From CBDFHF01 sp965247565 (GTDB lineage Bacteria > Pseudomonadota > Gammaproteobacteria > Methylococcales > Methylomonadaceae): 64,000 bases of DNA. The stretch is from positions 310,001 through 374,000 of the forward strand of contig CBDFHF010000001.1 in assembly GCA_965247565.1 (NCBI GenBank). Direction: 5' to 3'. The position numbers were made by a program, and so were the translations under genes. Under the pieces are notes generated by a model. The model was not told where the DNA came from. It did not search any database and saw only the letters and a program-made list of their open reading frames with translations. This document shows, piece by piece, positions 15,640 through 25,196 of the stretch. Position 1 is the first letter of the stretch, and each line of letters starts with the position of its first letter.

Positions 15640-16344
15640 ATGTCTGCCCCCCCCGTCAATAACAAGTTGCTGACCGCTTTACCAGAAAATGATCGTGAAC
15701 AGCTGCTCAGTCAGTGCGAATCAATCGATCTGCATTTTAACGAGGTGCTGTATTGTGCTGGTGAGCCTATTCCGCATGTTTATTTTCCGACCGGTGGCTT
15801 TATATCTTTAGTGAAACCGGTCGATGACAGTGCCGGTCTGGAAGTCGGCTTGGTAGGCATTGAAGGTATGCTCGGCATTGCCTTAACATTAGGAGTGGAA
15901 GAGGCGCCTTTTCACGCACTGGTGCAAGGAGCAGGTTCGGCACTGCGTATGGCGACAAAGATTTTTCTGCGCGAATTGGCAAAAAGCGCATCGTTGCAGT
16001 TGGAATTAAAACGCTATCTTTATGTATCACTGCACCAACTTGCCCAAACCGCTGCGTGTACCCGTTTTCATGTGGTAGAGGCGCGTCTGGCTCGCTGGTT
16101 ATTGATGACTCAAGATCGTGCCGATGCTGACACTTTTCATGTTACCCATGTGTTCCTGGCTTATATCTTAGGGGTGCGCCGCGTTGGGATAACCAAAGCG
16201 GCCAATTCGCTCATGAAACAAAAACTGATCAGCTACCGCCGTGGCAATGTCACCATTCTGGAGCGAGCCGGCCTGGAAGCCGCTTCCTGCAGTTGTTATC
16301 GGGCTGATAATGAAGTTTACCGGCGAATTCTGGGGTCAAAATGA
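15640..16344 (+). CDS. Crp/Fnr-family transcriptional regulator 2
   Basis: The 234-residue paralogue of the preceding gene has the same order: beta roll (VYFPTGGFISLVKPVDDSAG; VGIEGMLGIALTLG), dimer helix (YVSLHQLAQTAACTRFHVVEARLARWLL) and winged helix (LGVRRVGITKAANSLMKQKLI; YRRGNVTILERAGLE). The two recognition helices differ only slightly (RREGVTEAAGNL against RRVGITKAANSL), so they may share a DNA target. It is convergent with the export operon; the two stop codons are 6 bases apart. Confidence 0.88.
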   Translation: MSAPPVNNKLLTALPENDREQLLSQCESIDLHFNEVLYCAGEPIPHVYFPTGGFISLVKPVDDSAGLEVGLVGIEGMLGIALTLGVEEAPFHALVQGAGSALRMATKIFLRELAKSASLQLELKRYLYVSLHQLAQTAACTRFHVVEARLARWLLMTQDRADADTFHVTHVFLAYILGVRRVGITKAANSLMKQKLISYRRGNVTILERAGLEAASCSCYRADNEVYRRILGSK

Positions 16345-16350
16345 TTGGTC

Positions 16351-17505
16351 TTATCCAAATTGCCTGCGAAAACGCCACACCCCGAAATTGAAAAACACCG
16401 CACCCAAACTGGCTAGTCCCAACAACGAATCCCATATCACTTCAATCCCGGCATCTTTCAGTAAAATCGCATAGCTCATCTCGTTATAATAATATAAAGG
16501 CGATATAGTCATAGCCCAACGCATGGCTTCCGGCATGGCTTCCGGTGGGGTCCAAGCGCCGGACAGCAGCAATATCGGCATCATCAACAAGATAACCAGC
16601 ATGGTGACTTGCCCCAGACTTTTGCTAATCGTGGCAATAAACAAACCGATACCGGAAGCCGTGAACACGTACAAGGCAGTCACAGCAAAAAACAATCCGA
16701 TACTGCCTTTAACCGATAAGCTAAATATCGGCATGATGATGGTAAACAAACACACGGCAACGCCAAATAAGATCACCAGCCCCATGGAAATCATTTTGGG
16801 CAGTAAAATTTGTAATGAACTTAATGGTGAAACCGCCAGTTGCTCTATGGTGCCGCGTTCCTTTTCTCTAACTGCAGCGGCAGCCGGCAACATCATGGAC
16901 AACATAGTAATCACGGTAAGCAATTCCGAGATGGACATAAACCAGCCATCAATACTGTTAGGATTGTATAGCACCCGATTTCGATTTTGGATGATGGGCA
17001 ATGCACTCATTTGTTCGTCTTCTATACCTACGCGTTTGTGGGCAAAATCCTGGCCGAAACCGGCAGTTATCTCTGTAGCATAAGTGCTAGCCAAGGTGCC
17101 CAATACCGTATTGCTGCTGTCCACCTGAAACTGCACGGCAACCGGTTGACCTTGAATTAAATGCTGATAAAAATTTTCCGGAATATCCAGGACAGCCAGA
17201 ATTTGACCCTTATTTAATAAGTCTTCAGCGTCTTTGCTGTTGGTCAGTTCGCCTTTAAAATCAAAATAAGGCTCGCGAAACCGATAGATTAATTCTCTGG
17301 ACGCCACACTATGGTCATGATCAATAACCATCACCGGTGCTGCGCGCAAATTCAAATTGATGCCGGAACCAGCCATGTACACATCAGCAGTAAAAAAATA
17401 GCTAATGATTAACAGCAACACCGGATCACGAACTAACTGCTTAAGTTCTTTAATGGTCATCGCTACAACGCGATCCAACCAGGTTACAAAAGACTGTGTT
17501 TTCAT
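16351..17505 (-). CDS. ABC-2 type export permease, second subunit
   Basis: The 384-residue membrane protein has an N-terminal helix, a large periplasmic domain (about 60-200) and five C-terminal helices with the ABC-2 signature VREKERGTIEQLAVSPLSSLQILLPKM. It resembles YhhJ/YbhR proteins. It overlaps the upstream permease by 4 bases, so the two are coupled and probably form a heterodimer served by the ATPase at 19345. It is the last gene of the operon. Confidence 0.88.
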   Translation of the reverse strand: MKTQSFVTWLDRVVAMTIKELKQLVRDPVLLLIISYFFTADVYMAGSGINLNLRAAPVMVIDHDHSVASRELIYRFREPYFDFKGELTNSKDAEDLLNKGQILAVLDIPENFYQHLIQGQPVAVQFQVDSSNTVLGTLASTYATEITAGFGQDFAHKRVGIEDEQMSALPIIQNRNRVLYNPNSIDGWFMSISELLTVITMLSMMLPAAAAVREKERGTIEQLAVSPLSSLQILLPKMISMGLVILFGVAVCLFTIIMPIFSLSVKGSIGLFFAVTALYVFTASGIGLFIATISKSLGQVTMLVILLMMPILLLSGAWTPPEAMPEAMRWAMTISPLYYYNEMSYAILLKDAGIEVIWDSLLGLASLGAVFFNFGVWRFRRQFG

Positions 17506-18656
17506 TCTGCCGGCCTTTTATGAAAGTTTAGAAAACCAACTACCCATAAGATAACCGCGTAAAGTAATAAGGCGCCCACATCAAAGCTTAGCTCCGTCCA
17601 GCCCAAACCTTTAAGAAAACTGCCCCAGGTTATCCGCAAAAAATACAGGGTAGGAAACAGATGGGATTCGATTTTGCTGGCCATCGCCATGGATTCAATG
17701 GGCACCAACAATCCTGAATAGAGCATGGCCGGTACGAATGAAATCACCATGGTCAGCATCACTGCAGCTACTTGTGTGCGCACCAGCAGCGAAACTAACA
17801 AACCAACACCAGCGGTGCAGATTACATAGATAACGGAAGCTGCGTAATAAAATACCGGATCACCTTTAAACGGCGTACCAAACACCGTCGTTACTACCCA
17901 CCAGAGAATAAAAATATTCAGGCAGGAAATCAGCAAATACGGTAAAAATTTGCCCAGGATGAATTCGCTCCGGCTAATGGTGGAGGCGTAGATATTGTAA
18001 ATAGAGCCGTTTTCCTTCTCGCGCACCACACCCAATGCGGTTAAAAAGGGCGGCGTTACCATCAACACCAACATCATCAATCCGGATGATATGGACCACT
18101 GGCTGCGTAACGCCTGGTTATAAAGATAACGAGGCTCCAGACGAATCGGCGCTACTTGTGCAGTGGCCTGAGCTTGAGATTGACCAAGTTTACCGGTTAA
18201 ATGATCGGCCAGTGATTGGACGTTGTAATTGGCAATAATCGCTGAGAGATAGCCTTTGGCGACTTCGGCACGGTATGGGAACACACCATCAATCAAACTC
18301 TGCACTGAAGTGGCTTGCCCCGCCAGTAACTGTTCTTGAAAACGCGGCGGAATGATGATGGCAAAGCGAATATCGCTGTGTGCCAGCAACGGATCCAGCT
18401 CCCGCGAACTTTGCACATGGCCTTTGTAATCAAAATAACGAGAATCCATAAACCGATGCAGAAAATCCCGACTCATCGCCGTGCCATCTTGATCTAACAC
18501 AGCAAAGGTAATTTTTTCTACGTCAAAAGAAATGCCAAAACCTAAGACCAGGAAAATGCCCACTGGCAAGACGAAAGACATGGCAAAAAACAGCCGGTCA
18601 CGAAAGATCTCTCGCCATTCTTTGTAGGTTACAGCCCAGACTCGGTTTAGGTTCAT
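17502..18656 (-). CDS. ABC-2 type export permease, first subunit
   Basis: This 384-residue protein starts MNLNRVWAVTYKEWREIFRDRLFFAMSF, has a periplasmic domain and a C-terminal membrane bundle with GVVREKENGSIYNIYASTISRSEFILGKFLPYL. It resembles YbhS. It is separated from the ATPase by a DUF559 gene and inverted repeats (18657-19344), which is unusual because these subunits are normally adjacent. The layout indicates an insertion into the operon. Confidence 0.88.
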   Translation of the reverse strand: MNLNRVWAVTYKEWREIFRDRLFFAMSFVLPVGIFLVLGFGISFDVEKITFAVLDQDGTAMSRDFLHRFMDSRYFDYKGHVQSSRELDPLLAHSDIRFAIIIPPRFQEQLLAGQATSVQSLIDGVFPYRAEVAKGYLSAIIANYNVQSLADHLTGKLGQSQAQATAQVAPIRLEPRYLYNQALRSQWSISSGLMMLVLMVTPPFLTALGVVREKENGSIYNIYASTISRSEFILGKFLPYLLISCLNIFILWWVVTTVFGTPFKGDPVFYYAASVIYVICTAGVGLLVSLLVRTQVAAVMLTMVISFVPAMLYSGLLVPIESMAMASKIESHLFPTLYFLRITWGSFLKGLGWTELSFDVGALLLYAVILWVVGFLNFHKRPAE

Positions 18657-18764
18657 TTGGGATTGTTGTACTCAGTGGGTTAGAAGGTCGGTTTGTGTAC
18701 TAGGTAAGTCTTACGCTCAATCTGAAAAATTGGATTCTTTGCAGTAGCTGAGGAGTACTTTTTA

Positions 18765-18950
18765 TTTCCCCTCACCCAACCCTCTCCCTCCGGAGAGGGC
18801 TTTTGGCCTAGTATTTCATTTAAGGCAAGCACATAAGAACAAGCCATTTACATCTAGCAATACTTCTGGTTGATAAGGGTTTACCCTAGAGAACGTGCGC
18901 TCCAGACACAAATAGCCCTCTCCAAAGGGAGAGGGTTGGGTGAGGGGAAA
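18765..18950. repeat. Inverted 37-bp repeats beside the DUF559 gene
   Basis: The left arm (18765-18801, starting TTTCCCCTCACCCAACCCTC) and the right arm (18914-18950, ending GGGTTGGGTGAGGGGAAA) are inverted copies of each other with two mismatches in the centre. About 112 bp separate them. Repeats of this CCCTCACCC-AACCCTCTCCC type are widespread in gammaproteobacteria and often lie next to DUF559 genes. The segment can form a long hairpin inside the operon message. Confidence 0.82.
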
Positions 18951-18972
18951 TCCACATGGCCAAATTCATCAT

Positions 18973-19341
18973 CTACCCCCCAACACGCTGCAAAATTTCC
19001 AGCCGAATCACTTCCAAAACCCCTTCCATATTTTCAATAACTTCATTATTCCAAAATCGCAGAACCTTAAACCCTCTCTGCCCAAGAAATAAACTTCGCT
19101 TATCATCATATTCAATCTGATCCGCATGTTGGCCTCCATCCAACTCAATAATCAGCTTGAGTTCCAAACAAACAAAATCAACAATATAAGGATCAACTGG
19201 AAACTGCCGACGAAATTTTTGCTGACAAACTTGTCGATTTCTAAGTTGCCGCCACAATAACTGCTCCACATCCGTTTGGTTTTTTCTCAATAACTTTGCT
19301 TTATTGATTAAATTCATGCAATTTAATAAATTCCCCATCAA
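18973..19341 (-). CDS. DUF559 endonuclease-like protein
   Basis: The 122-residue protein has the Vsr-like DUF559 core: LRNRQVCQQKFRRQFPVDPYIVDFVCLELKLIIELDGGQH with the D...E-x-D-G-Q-H nuclease pattern, then RGFKVLRFWNNEVIENMEGVL. An inner ATG (MNLINKAKLLRKNQ) at 19317 may be the real start. It lies 3 bases after the ATPase stop and splits an otherwise standard ABC export operon, together with the inverted repeats, so it looks acquired. Its substrate is unknown. Confidence 0.85.
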   Translation of the reverse strand: MMGNLLNCMNLINKAKLLRKNQTDVEQLLWRQLRNRQVCQQKFRRQFPVDPYIVDFVCLELKLIIELDGGQHADQIEYDDKRSLFLGQRGFKVLRFWNNEVIENMEGVLEVIRLEILQRVGG

Positions 19342-19344
19342 AAA

Positions 19345-21309
19345 TCACTGATCTGCCTTATTCTCCAACGCCAACACCCGATACACAAACACATCCTCTA
19401 AAGTGGGTGTCTGCACTTCAACCGCCAGCAGTTTAATTGACTGCTTGGTCATTAACTCCTCAATCTGTTTTTGCACTGCCACCACTTCTCTAGCCAATAA
19501 ATGAATATGCTTGCCAAACAATGCCACACCTTTAAAGCCTGTTTGCTGCAGTAATGCCAGAGCTTGTAACGGATTATCGGTAGTCACTGACAACAACTGC
19601 CCCGCTTCATTTTGTAAGGCATTGACCATATTCACTGGTGTATCATCAGCAATTACTCGGCCAGCGTACATCAATACCAAATGATCGCAGTGTTCTGCTT
19701 CGGTCATGTAATGGGTGGTGACTAAGATGGCGACTTGTTCTACCCGAGCCAGATGTACCAGGATTTCCCAAAAATGTCGGCGACCTACCGGATCAACACC
19801 GGATGTGGGTTCGTCCAGAAACAACACGCTGGGCTGATGTACCAAGGCACAGCCCAAGGCCAAGCGTTGCCGGATACCCATCGGCAAACTGCCTGCCAAT
19901 TGCGTAAGTACATCGGCTAATCCAGCAATCTGCATCACCCAAGCCATACGTTGCTTAAGCAGTTTTCTGTCCACGCCGTAAATACTGGCGAACAAACGAA
20001 TGTTTTCCTGCACCGTTAAATCCAGGTACAAAGAAAAGGTTTGGGACATATAACCAATGCGTTCCTTAATGGTTTGTGCGGCATTGCGCATATCCGCTCC
20101 GGCCACTTGGCCTTCACCGGCACTGGGCGGCAGAATGCCAGTAAGCATTTTGATGGCAGTGGTTTTGCCCGCACCGTTTGCGCCCAGCAAGCCAAAAATT
20201 TCACCTTGTTTAACAACAAAATTAATCGCGTCTACTGAGCGGAATTTGTCAAAATCTCGAGTAAGTTGTTTAGCTTCAATAGCAATGCTTTTATCGTCGG
20301 GTAAGGGCTTGTCAAAGCGCGGTACGCCGGAGGTCAGCTTTGTTTGATCGGTCAACTGGCCACGTCTGAGCAGGGCAATAAACGCATCTTCCAATTCTGC
20401 GGCAAAGCTGTGAATCTGACTGATTTTTAGACTAGAGAGCAGATCGGAGATGGCGGTTTTGGCTTCATCCAGCGTTTTGCCATCAACAAATATCCGTAAT
20501 CTTGAACCGACCGCTTCCAGTTGAGGATACTGGGCTTTGATGAGCTTGATGGCTTCTAACTGCGGTTCAACGATGACTTCAACCATGCAACCTTGGGCTT
20601 GTTGGCTAATCACATCCGGCTCACCGGCTGCTAAAATCTGCCCGTTATACATCAGTGACAAGCGTTGAAAGCGGGCTGCTTCGTCCATATAGGCGGTTGA
20701 GACCAGGGCGGTTATGCCTTGCTCGCGTAACAATTCCGCCAAAATCGCCCAGAAATCGCGGCGCGACACCGGATCGACGCCCGTCGTTGGCTCATCCAAT
20801 ACCACCAGTTCCGGCTGATGGATGAGCGTGCACACCAAGCCTAATTTCTGCTTCATGCCACCGGACAGCTGCTTCATCGGTCTGTCTCTAAACGCATCCA
20901 GGCGGGTCATGGTGAGTAGTTTTTCTTTGCGTTCAGCCAGTTGTTCCGGCGACACTTGCCGCAATTGCGCAAAAAAGTCGATATTTTCTGCCACTGACAA
21001 ATCACCGTATAAATTAAGCCCCAAGCCTTGTGGCATAAAGCCTAACCTGCCTTTAATCTGTTCTGCGGCCGCTTCTGAATCAATGGTGACGCCAAACACT
21101 TGTAATACGCCTTGTTCAAACGATAATACGCCCGCAATCGCTTTCATCAAGCTGCTTTTACCAGCGCCATCAGGGCCAATTAAGCCATAAATTTCACCGC
21201 GTTTTACGCTTAAATCAATTTGATTGACTGCCAGTTTTTTTTTATAGCTTTTACAAAAGCCTGAAATGCTAATGACAAGATCTTTAGCTACCAGCGCGGC
21301 TTCGCCCAT
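19345..21309 (-). CDS. Double ABC ATPase of an export system
   Basis: The 654-residue protein contains two complete nucleotide-binding domains. NBD1 has Walker A GPDGAGKSS, signature LSGGMKQKL and Walker B LVVLDEPTTG. NBD2 has GANGAGKTT, a weaker signature GSLPMGIRQRL and VLFLDEPTSG. This tandem form matches YbhF-like exporters. It powers the two ABC-2 permeases downstream. The start overlaps the hlyD gene by 22 bases. Confidence 0.92.
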   Translation of the reverse strand: MGEAALVAKDLVISISGFCKSYKKKLAVNQIDLSVKRGEIYGLIGPDGAGKSSLMKAIAGVLSFEQGVLQVFGVTIDSEAAAEQIKGRLGFMPQGLGLNLYGDLSVAENIDFFAQLRQVSPEQLAERKEKLLTMTRLDAFRDRPMKQLSGGMKQKLGLVCTLIHQPELVVLDEPTTGVDPVSRRDFWAILAELLREQGITALVSTAYMDEAARFQRLSLMYNGQILAAGEPDVISQQAQGCMVEVIVEPQLEAIKLIKAQYPQLEAVGSRLRIFVDGKTLDEAKTAISDLLSSLKISQIHSFAAELEDAFIALLRRGQLTDQTKLTSGVPRFDKPLPDDKSIAIEAKQLTRDFDKFRSVDAINFVVKQGEIFGLLGANGAGKTTAIKMLTGILPPSAGEGQVAGADMRNAAQTIKERIGYMSQTFSLYLDLTVQENIRLFASIYGVDRKLLKQRMAWVMQIAGLADVLTQLAGSLPMGIRQRLALGCALVHQPSVLFLDEPTSGVDPVGRRHFWEILVHLARVEQVAILVTTHYMTEAEHCDHLVLMYAGRVIADDTPVNMVNALQNEAGQLLSVTTDNPLQALALLQQTGFKGVALFGKHIHLLAREVVAVQKQIEELMTKQSIKLLAVEVQTPTLEDVFVYRVLALENKADQ

Positions 21310-22409
21310 GGACTTTCCTCCTGCCAGCGAATTACCGCATCGGCTGGTAGACCCGGGGTTAATTGATGGTTTGGGTTTTCGTCCAAATACAATTTGACCG
21401 CATAAACCAATTTCACGCGTTCATCAGGGGTTTGTACTTCTTTGGGGGTAAATTCGGCTTGGGCAGCAATGTAGCGAAGTTTGGCTGCAAAGGGTTTTTC
21501 TGGGAAGGCATCGCTATAAATCTGTGCCGGTAATCCCAAACGCACTTTGCCGATTTCATTTTCCGGCACGTAGACTTTTAAATACAGTCTATCCAAATCC
21601 ACAATATCAAACAGCGGACTACCGGCAGCAACCATTTCACCGTTATCGACGATGCGGGTGGTTATCATGCCGGTGGCTGGCGCAAGTATAACCAAGTCAT
21701 TTAAAACACTTTGTGCTTCGGCCAAGGCTGCTTCTGCCTGCTTAACCTGCGCTGCAACAGAAGCCACTTCATTTTCTTTTGCGCTAATCTGCTCTCGGCC
21801 CAACTCAGCTTCAGCTAATTGTTTGTTCGCTTGTGTTCGGGCAGACTGAGCCGTTAAATGCTGGGCACGCGCTACTTTCCAGCTTAAATCGGCTTGTTCG
21901 CTACGGCGTTTTTCCACCGTTTCGCGTTTTAATAATTCCTGAAAACGCTCGGCATCCCTGTGTGTTTGCACTTCGGTCGCAAGGCTGGCGGTGATTTCGG
22001 CATTTGTATGATCCAATCCGGCTTTGGCAGTCGCAATTTTTAACGGTACATTTTTTTTAAATACAGCCAAGGCGGTTTGTGATGCTTTCAATTGCGCCTG
22101 GCTGACCGCCAGCGCCGATTCTGCTTGATGCACTTTGGCCAGTATTTGTGCATCATCCAGCTTAACCATCACTTGGCCTTTGGTAATCAAATCGCCTTCC
22201 TTAGCCAACAATTCCACGACACGTCCAGGCCATTTGCCGGACACCGTGTAATGATCACCTTCAATGCGACCATTAGCCTGTACCAAACCAGCAGGAAACG
22301 GCGGCTGTCGCCACCAAAACCACCAAATAGCAATACCAACCAGCGCAAGACCCGCTGCTATAGCGATGTAGGTAACTATTTTTGTGTTCTTTTCTATTGG
22401 TTGTGGCAT
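21288..22409 (-). CDS. HlyD-family periplasmic adaptor
   Basis: The 373-residue protein has one N-terminal membrane anchor (IVTYIAIAAGLALVGIAIWWFWW), a split lipoyl domain (GRVVELLAKEGDLITKGQVMVKLDD; LVILAPATGMITTRIVDNGEMVAAGSPLFDIVD), a long alpha-hairpin rich in Ala/Gln/Glu, and a beta-barrel. It bridges the inner-membrane ABC complex and the TolC-like channel encoded just upstream. It resembles YbhG/YhiI. Confidence 0.92.
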   Translation of the reverse strand: MPQPIEKNTKIVTYIAIAAGLALVGIAIWWFWWRQPPFPAGLVQANGRIEGDHYTVSGKWPGRVVELLAKEGDLITKGQVMVKLDDAQILAKVHQAESALAVSQAQLKASQTALAVFKKNVPLKIATAKAGLDHTNAEITASLATEVQTHRDAERFQELLKRETVEKRRSEQADLSWKVARAQHLTAQSARTQANKQLAEAELGREQISAKENEVASVAAQVKQAEAALAEAQSVLNDLVILAPATGMITTRIVDNGEMVAAGSPLFDIVDLDRLYLKVYVPENEIGKVRLGLPAQIYSDAFPEKPFAAKLRYIAAQAEFTPKEVQTPDERVKLVYAVKLYLDENPNHQLTPGLPADAVIRWQEESPWAKPRW

Positions 22410-22467
22410 TAGGTTTTGATGATTAGTTGAGGTGTTTGGAATTATTGATAACGTCAGCTAAACCGGA

Positions 22468-23745
22468 TCACAACACCCCCACCGCGCGCCGCAGCTGCAA
22501 CTTGGCCAAGGCCACGTCATAACTGGCATTATTAAAATTATCATGGGTTTTGCTGCGCAAATCTTCCGCCTTAAGCACGTCGGTATTGGTAGATAGACCT
22601 TGCTTGTAGCGGTCGGTGGTCATTTTCATGTTTTCATCGGCTTGGGCAATGGCTTGTTGATTAACTTCAATTCGCTGTTGCGCTTCCTGAATAGACAACC
22701 AGGCTTGCCGAACTTGCAACGTGATGGCGCTAGTCAAATCATCACGCTGTTCTTTTATGGCCATAGCTTGTCGGTTTAACACATCGCTGCTATGCCGGAG
22801 GCTGCCGTCAAATAACTTCCACTGCATCCCGACATTGACCACCCATAAACCCTGAAAGACTTGATAACGGTTTTCCTGATATTGATAACCACCATTAATG
22901 CTGACTTGCGGCATGGTTCCAGCTTTAACGCTCTGAGCCTGCTGGCCTAATGCTTCTATTTGCTGGCTAAGAACCATTAACTCTGGGCGTTCGCTCAATG
23001 AGCCACTGGTCAGGTCTGCTAACGTGCCGTTTGGTTGTTCAGGAAACTGATCAGTTAGTTGCACGGCATAGTCCAGATTCCGATCTAGCAACTGGTTATA
23101 ATGCGCTTTGGCAATATCCAGTTGATTGCTCGCCTGCAAAACCAGCTGTTGGGCATTCGCCTGCTCAACCTGCGCCGTTAATAAATCATTTTTAGCTACC
23201 ACGCCTAGCTCAAAAAGATTTCGCACGTCTTTATGATGACTGGTTAGGCTATCGACATGATTATGCGCAACCTGCAATGCACTCGCCAATCGCAATACAG
23301 CCACATAAGCTTCCGCAACCTGCATTTTTATGGTTAACACCGAACTGCTTTCATTGTGTTGTGCCGCTTGCAACGCTGATTCTGCGGCATTAATGCTATG
23401 ACTAATACGACCACTGGTAAAAATAGGCACGGACGCAATAGCTTGCGCTTTAACACTGCCTGCTTGCGAGGTATTAAATTGAGCACTCTGTCCGCCGAAA
23501 TTGGCTTTGGCGGCCGGTGTTTCACTGTATTGAGTGTAACCCGAGCCGACGTTGAGCTCTGGCAATCGCTGACCTTGCACAGAATATAGCTGTTGCTCCG
23601 ATGCGCTAGTATCGGCTTGAGCAGCTTTGATTTGATGGTTTTTATCAATAGCAATATTCCATGCTTCTTCCAGTGTTTCTGTCATGCCTTTGGTAGGTAA
23701 CAGCAATAAAACAAGAATGAGATGTGATTTTATTGATAGCATCAA
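22468..23745 (-). CDS. TolC-family outer-membrane efflux channel
   Basis: The 425-residue protein has a signal peptide (HLILVLLLLPTKGMTET) and two OEP repeats with long helices (LEEAWNIAIDKNHQIKAAQAD; AINAAESALQAAQHN; VRQAWLSIQEAQQRIEVNQQAIAQADENMKM). It is the first gene of a five-protein exporter (channel, adaptor, ATPase, two permeases) transcribed leftward from the promoter region holding the palindrome at 23840. The substrate cannot be told from sequence. Confidence 0.9.
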   Translation of the reverse strand: MMLSIKSHLILVLLLLPTKGMTETLEEAWNIAIDKNHQIKAAQADTSASEQQLYSVQGQRLPELNVGSGYTQYSETPAAKANFGGQSAQFNTSQAGSVKAQAIASVPIFTSGRISHSINAAESALQAAQHNESSSVLTIKMQVAEAYVAVLRLASALQVAHNHVDSLTSHHKDVRNLFELGVVAKNDLLTAQVEQANAQQLVLQASNQLDIAKAHYNQLLDRNLDYAVQLTDQFPEQPNGTLADLTSGSLSERPELMVLSQQIEALGQQAQSVKAGTMPQVSINGGYQYQENRYQVFQGLWVVNVGMQWKLFDGSLRHSSDVLNRQAMAIKEQRDDLTSAITLQVRQAWLSIQEAQQRIEVNQQAIAQADENMKMTTDRYKQGLSTNTDVLKAEDLRSKTHDNFNNASYDVALAKLQLRRAVGVL

Positions 23746-23839
23746 AAAGTTTTTGTAGTTGATGAGATAATTCTGATTGGGCTCTTAGTCTTGCAAATCC
23801 CTATACGTATCAAAATTAGCCTAACTACTACTTACAGTC

Positions 23840-23855
23840 GGTGCGTTACCGTACA
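23840..23855. promoter_or_regulatory. Crp/Fnr-type palindrome upstream of the export operon
   Basis: GGTGCGTTACCGTACA lies 95 bases upstream of the tolC-like start in the only intergenic gap ahead of the operon. One base departs from the symmetric consensus. Confidence 0.72.
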
Positions 23856-23893
23856 TAATCCAAATAGATGCTAACGTTGCAGGAAGCCAGTAC

Positions 23894-24757
23894 TTACAAC
23901 GGAATTTCCACGACTTCAACTAACACTGTCATAATCGGCGATTGATTGTTGGTGGCTTGAAATGAGCCGGATACCGGAGGCACCGATTCTGGATGCCGAC
24001 TTACCGCCACAGTGATGTGGTCATTGCCGACGACTTGACCGGAAGTAGAATCAAAGCCTTTCCAACCGGTGCCGGGTAAATAGACTTCTGCCCAGGCGTG
24101 GGTTGCGCCTTGGCCGAGCAATAGGGTAGAGGAATGTAAATAACCGCTAACAAAACGCGCGGCAAGACCTAAATGATGACAGGATTCGATGAATAAGGTG
24201 GCAAAATCCCGACACGAACCGGAGCGTTTGCTTAGCGTGGTTGCCGGCGACTGTACACCAGGTTCTTCCCGATGTTGATAGGCAAAACCGGTGGCAATAG
24301 CTTTATTAATCCACTCCAGCAGCAAATAGGTTTCCACGATTTGACCGGCATACCAGAATTGCTTTAACCAATTGTTCACCACCACGCTATCTTCTTTAAA
24401 CAGTATGCTTAAGTAAGGTATTAAGTCCGTGCTTTCGCTGGCATCGTATTGAAAAGGAAACGACACCGCATAATCAGCCACCAAAAAATTCAGTGGCTGA
24501 TCATCATAATGTTGCAGTATAAAGTGGCTGTCTATAGATAGGCTGTTGCTAGGGCTGAGAAAAGTCGCTTGTGCTACAGAATTGTCATATACGTCCCGCT
24601 GCCACTGTAATTGGCAAGTCGGAGAAATGGTCAGTTCAGCCGATTCGATCCGGATGTCGTGGCCTTCACGGGGCCGTAGCAATAAACGATGCGGCTGCAA
24701 CATTACGGTTTCAGCGTATTGATAAGAAGTTAAGTGTTTAATTTGCAGACGACGCAT
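23894..24757 (-). CDS. Transglutaminase-like protein with N-terminal beta domain
   Basis: The start is set at 24757 (MRRLQIKHLTSYQYAETVML) because AGGAGT precedes it by 8 bases; a longer frame to 24841 lacks this. The 287 residues have the Bact_transglu_N domain (PHRLLLRPREGHDIRIES) followed by the core with Cys in KRSGSCRDFATLFIESCHHLG, His in QGATHAWAEVYLPGTGW and Asp in KGFDSTSGQVV. These proteins are predicted cytoplasmic peptidases. It is transcribed in the same direction as the tolC operon, upstream of that operon's promoter region. Confidence 0.88.
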   Translation of the reverse strand: MRRLQIKHLTSYQYAETVMLQPHRLLLRPREGHDIRIESAELTISPTCQLQWQRDVYDNSVAQATFLSPSNSLSIDSHFILQHYDDQPLNFLVADYAVSFPFQYDASESTDLIPYLSILFKEDSVVVNNWLKQFWYAGQIVETYLLLEWINKAIATGFAYQHREEPGVQSPATTLSKRSGSCRDFATLFIESCHHLGLAARFVSGYLHSSTLLLGQGATHAWAEVYLPGTGWKGFDSTSGQVVGNDHITVAVSRHPESVPPVSGSFQATNNQSPIMTVLVEVVEIPL

Positions 24758-25148
24758 TGTTATGACTCCTGAGTTGGGGGTATGGCAAGATCGCGTTCCA
24801 TCTAGAGCAAGGGGCCATTGCCAGGCTTGGCTAAAAAGCATTAGTCGAACGAAATATTGGAATACTTAACGTTTTAGCTTTAACACACTTTAGATAGCCA
24901 ACTCAATTTTAGTTTTGTGGAATGTTTAGTTAAGGTTCGCATCAATGATAACCTCAGTGTCAATCGTTATCGATTTGAGTTGGCGACTTTTTTTTCGTGC
25001 TTGTTGAAGTGTGAATGGATAATTTTTAGTGAAGTGGAGTGTGCACATTTTCATAGGCTTGGCGGACATTCTTGAGCCATAGAATTGACAGGATCGCCGC
25101 CAAACTTGCCTGCGTGCTAATTGACCGTGTTAAGCTCGGCTGATGGTA
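24758..25148. other. Gene-free stretch of about 390 bp
   Basis: I see no gene or recognisable RNA here. It contains the upstream region of the transglutaminase gene on the minus strand and AT-rich sequence. Short inverted words (GATAAC...GTTATC around 24946-24971) are present, without a clear role. Confidence 0.4.
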
Positions 25149-25186
25149 GGAACCTCTAGAAATAAGAGAGTATCATTCGAGGTTCC
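25149..25186 (-). terminator. Hairpin after the small membrane-protein gene
   Basis: An 8-bp stem (GGAACCTC with GAGGTTCC) spans a 22-nt loop and lies 10 bases downstream of the 25197 stop on the minus strand. Confidence 0.5.
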
Positions 25187-25196
25187 ATTAAAATCT

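Noticed and set aside
15645..15660. TCTGCCCCCC at the second Crp gene resembles the 18-bp variant
   Set aside because: Only the run of C is shared; the gene start fits the Crp family without an insertion.
16523..17083. 186-codon plus-strand frame opposite the ABC permease
   Set aside because: It is antisense to a clear ABC-2 permease and has no domain.
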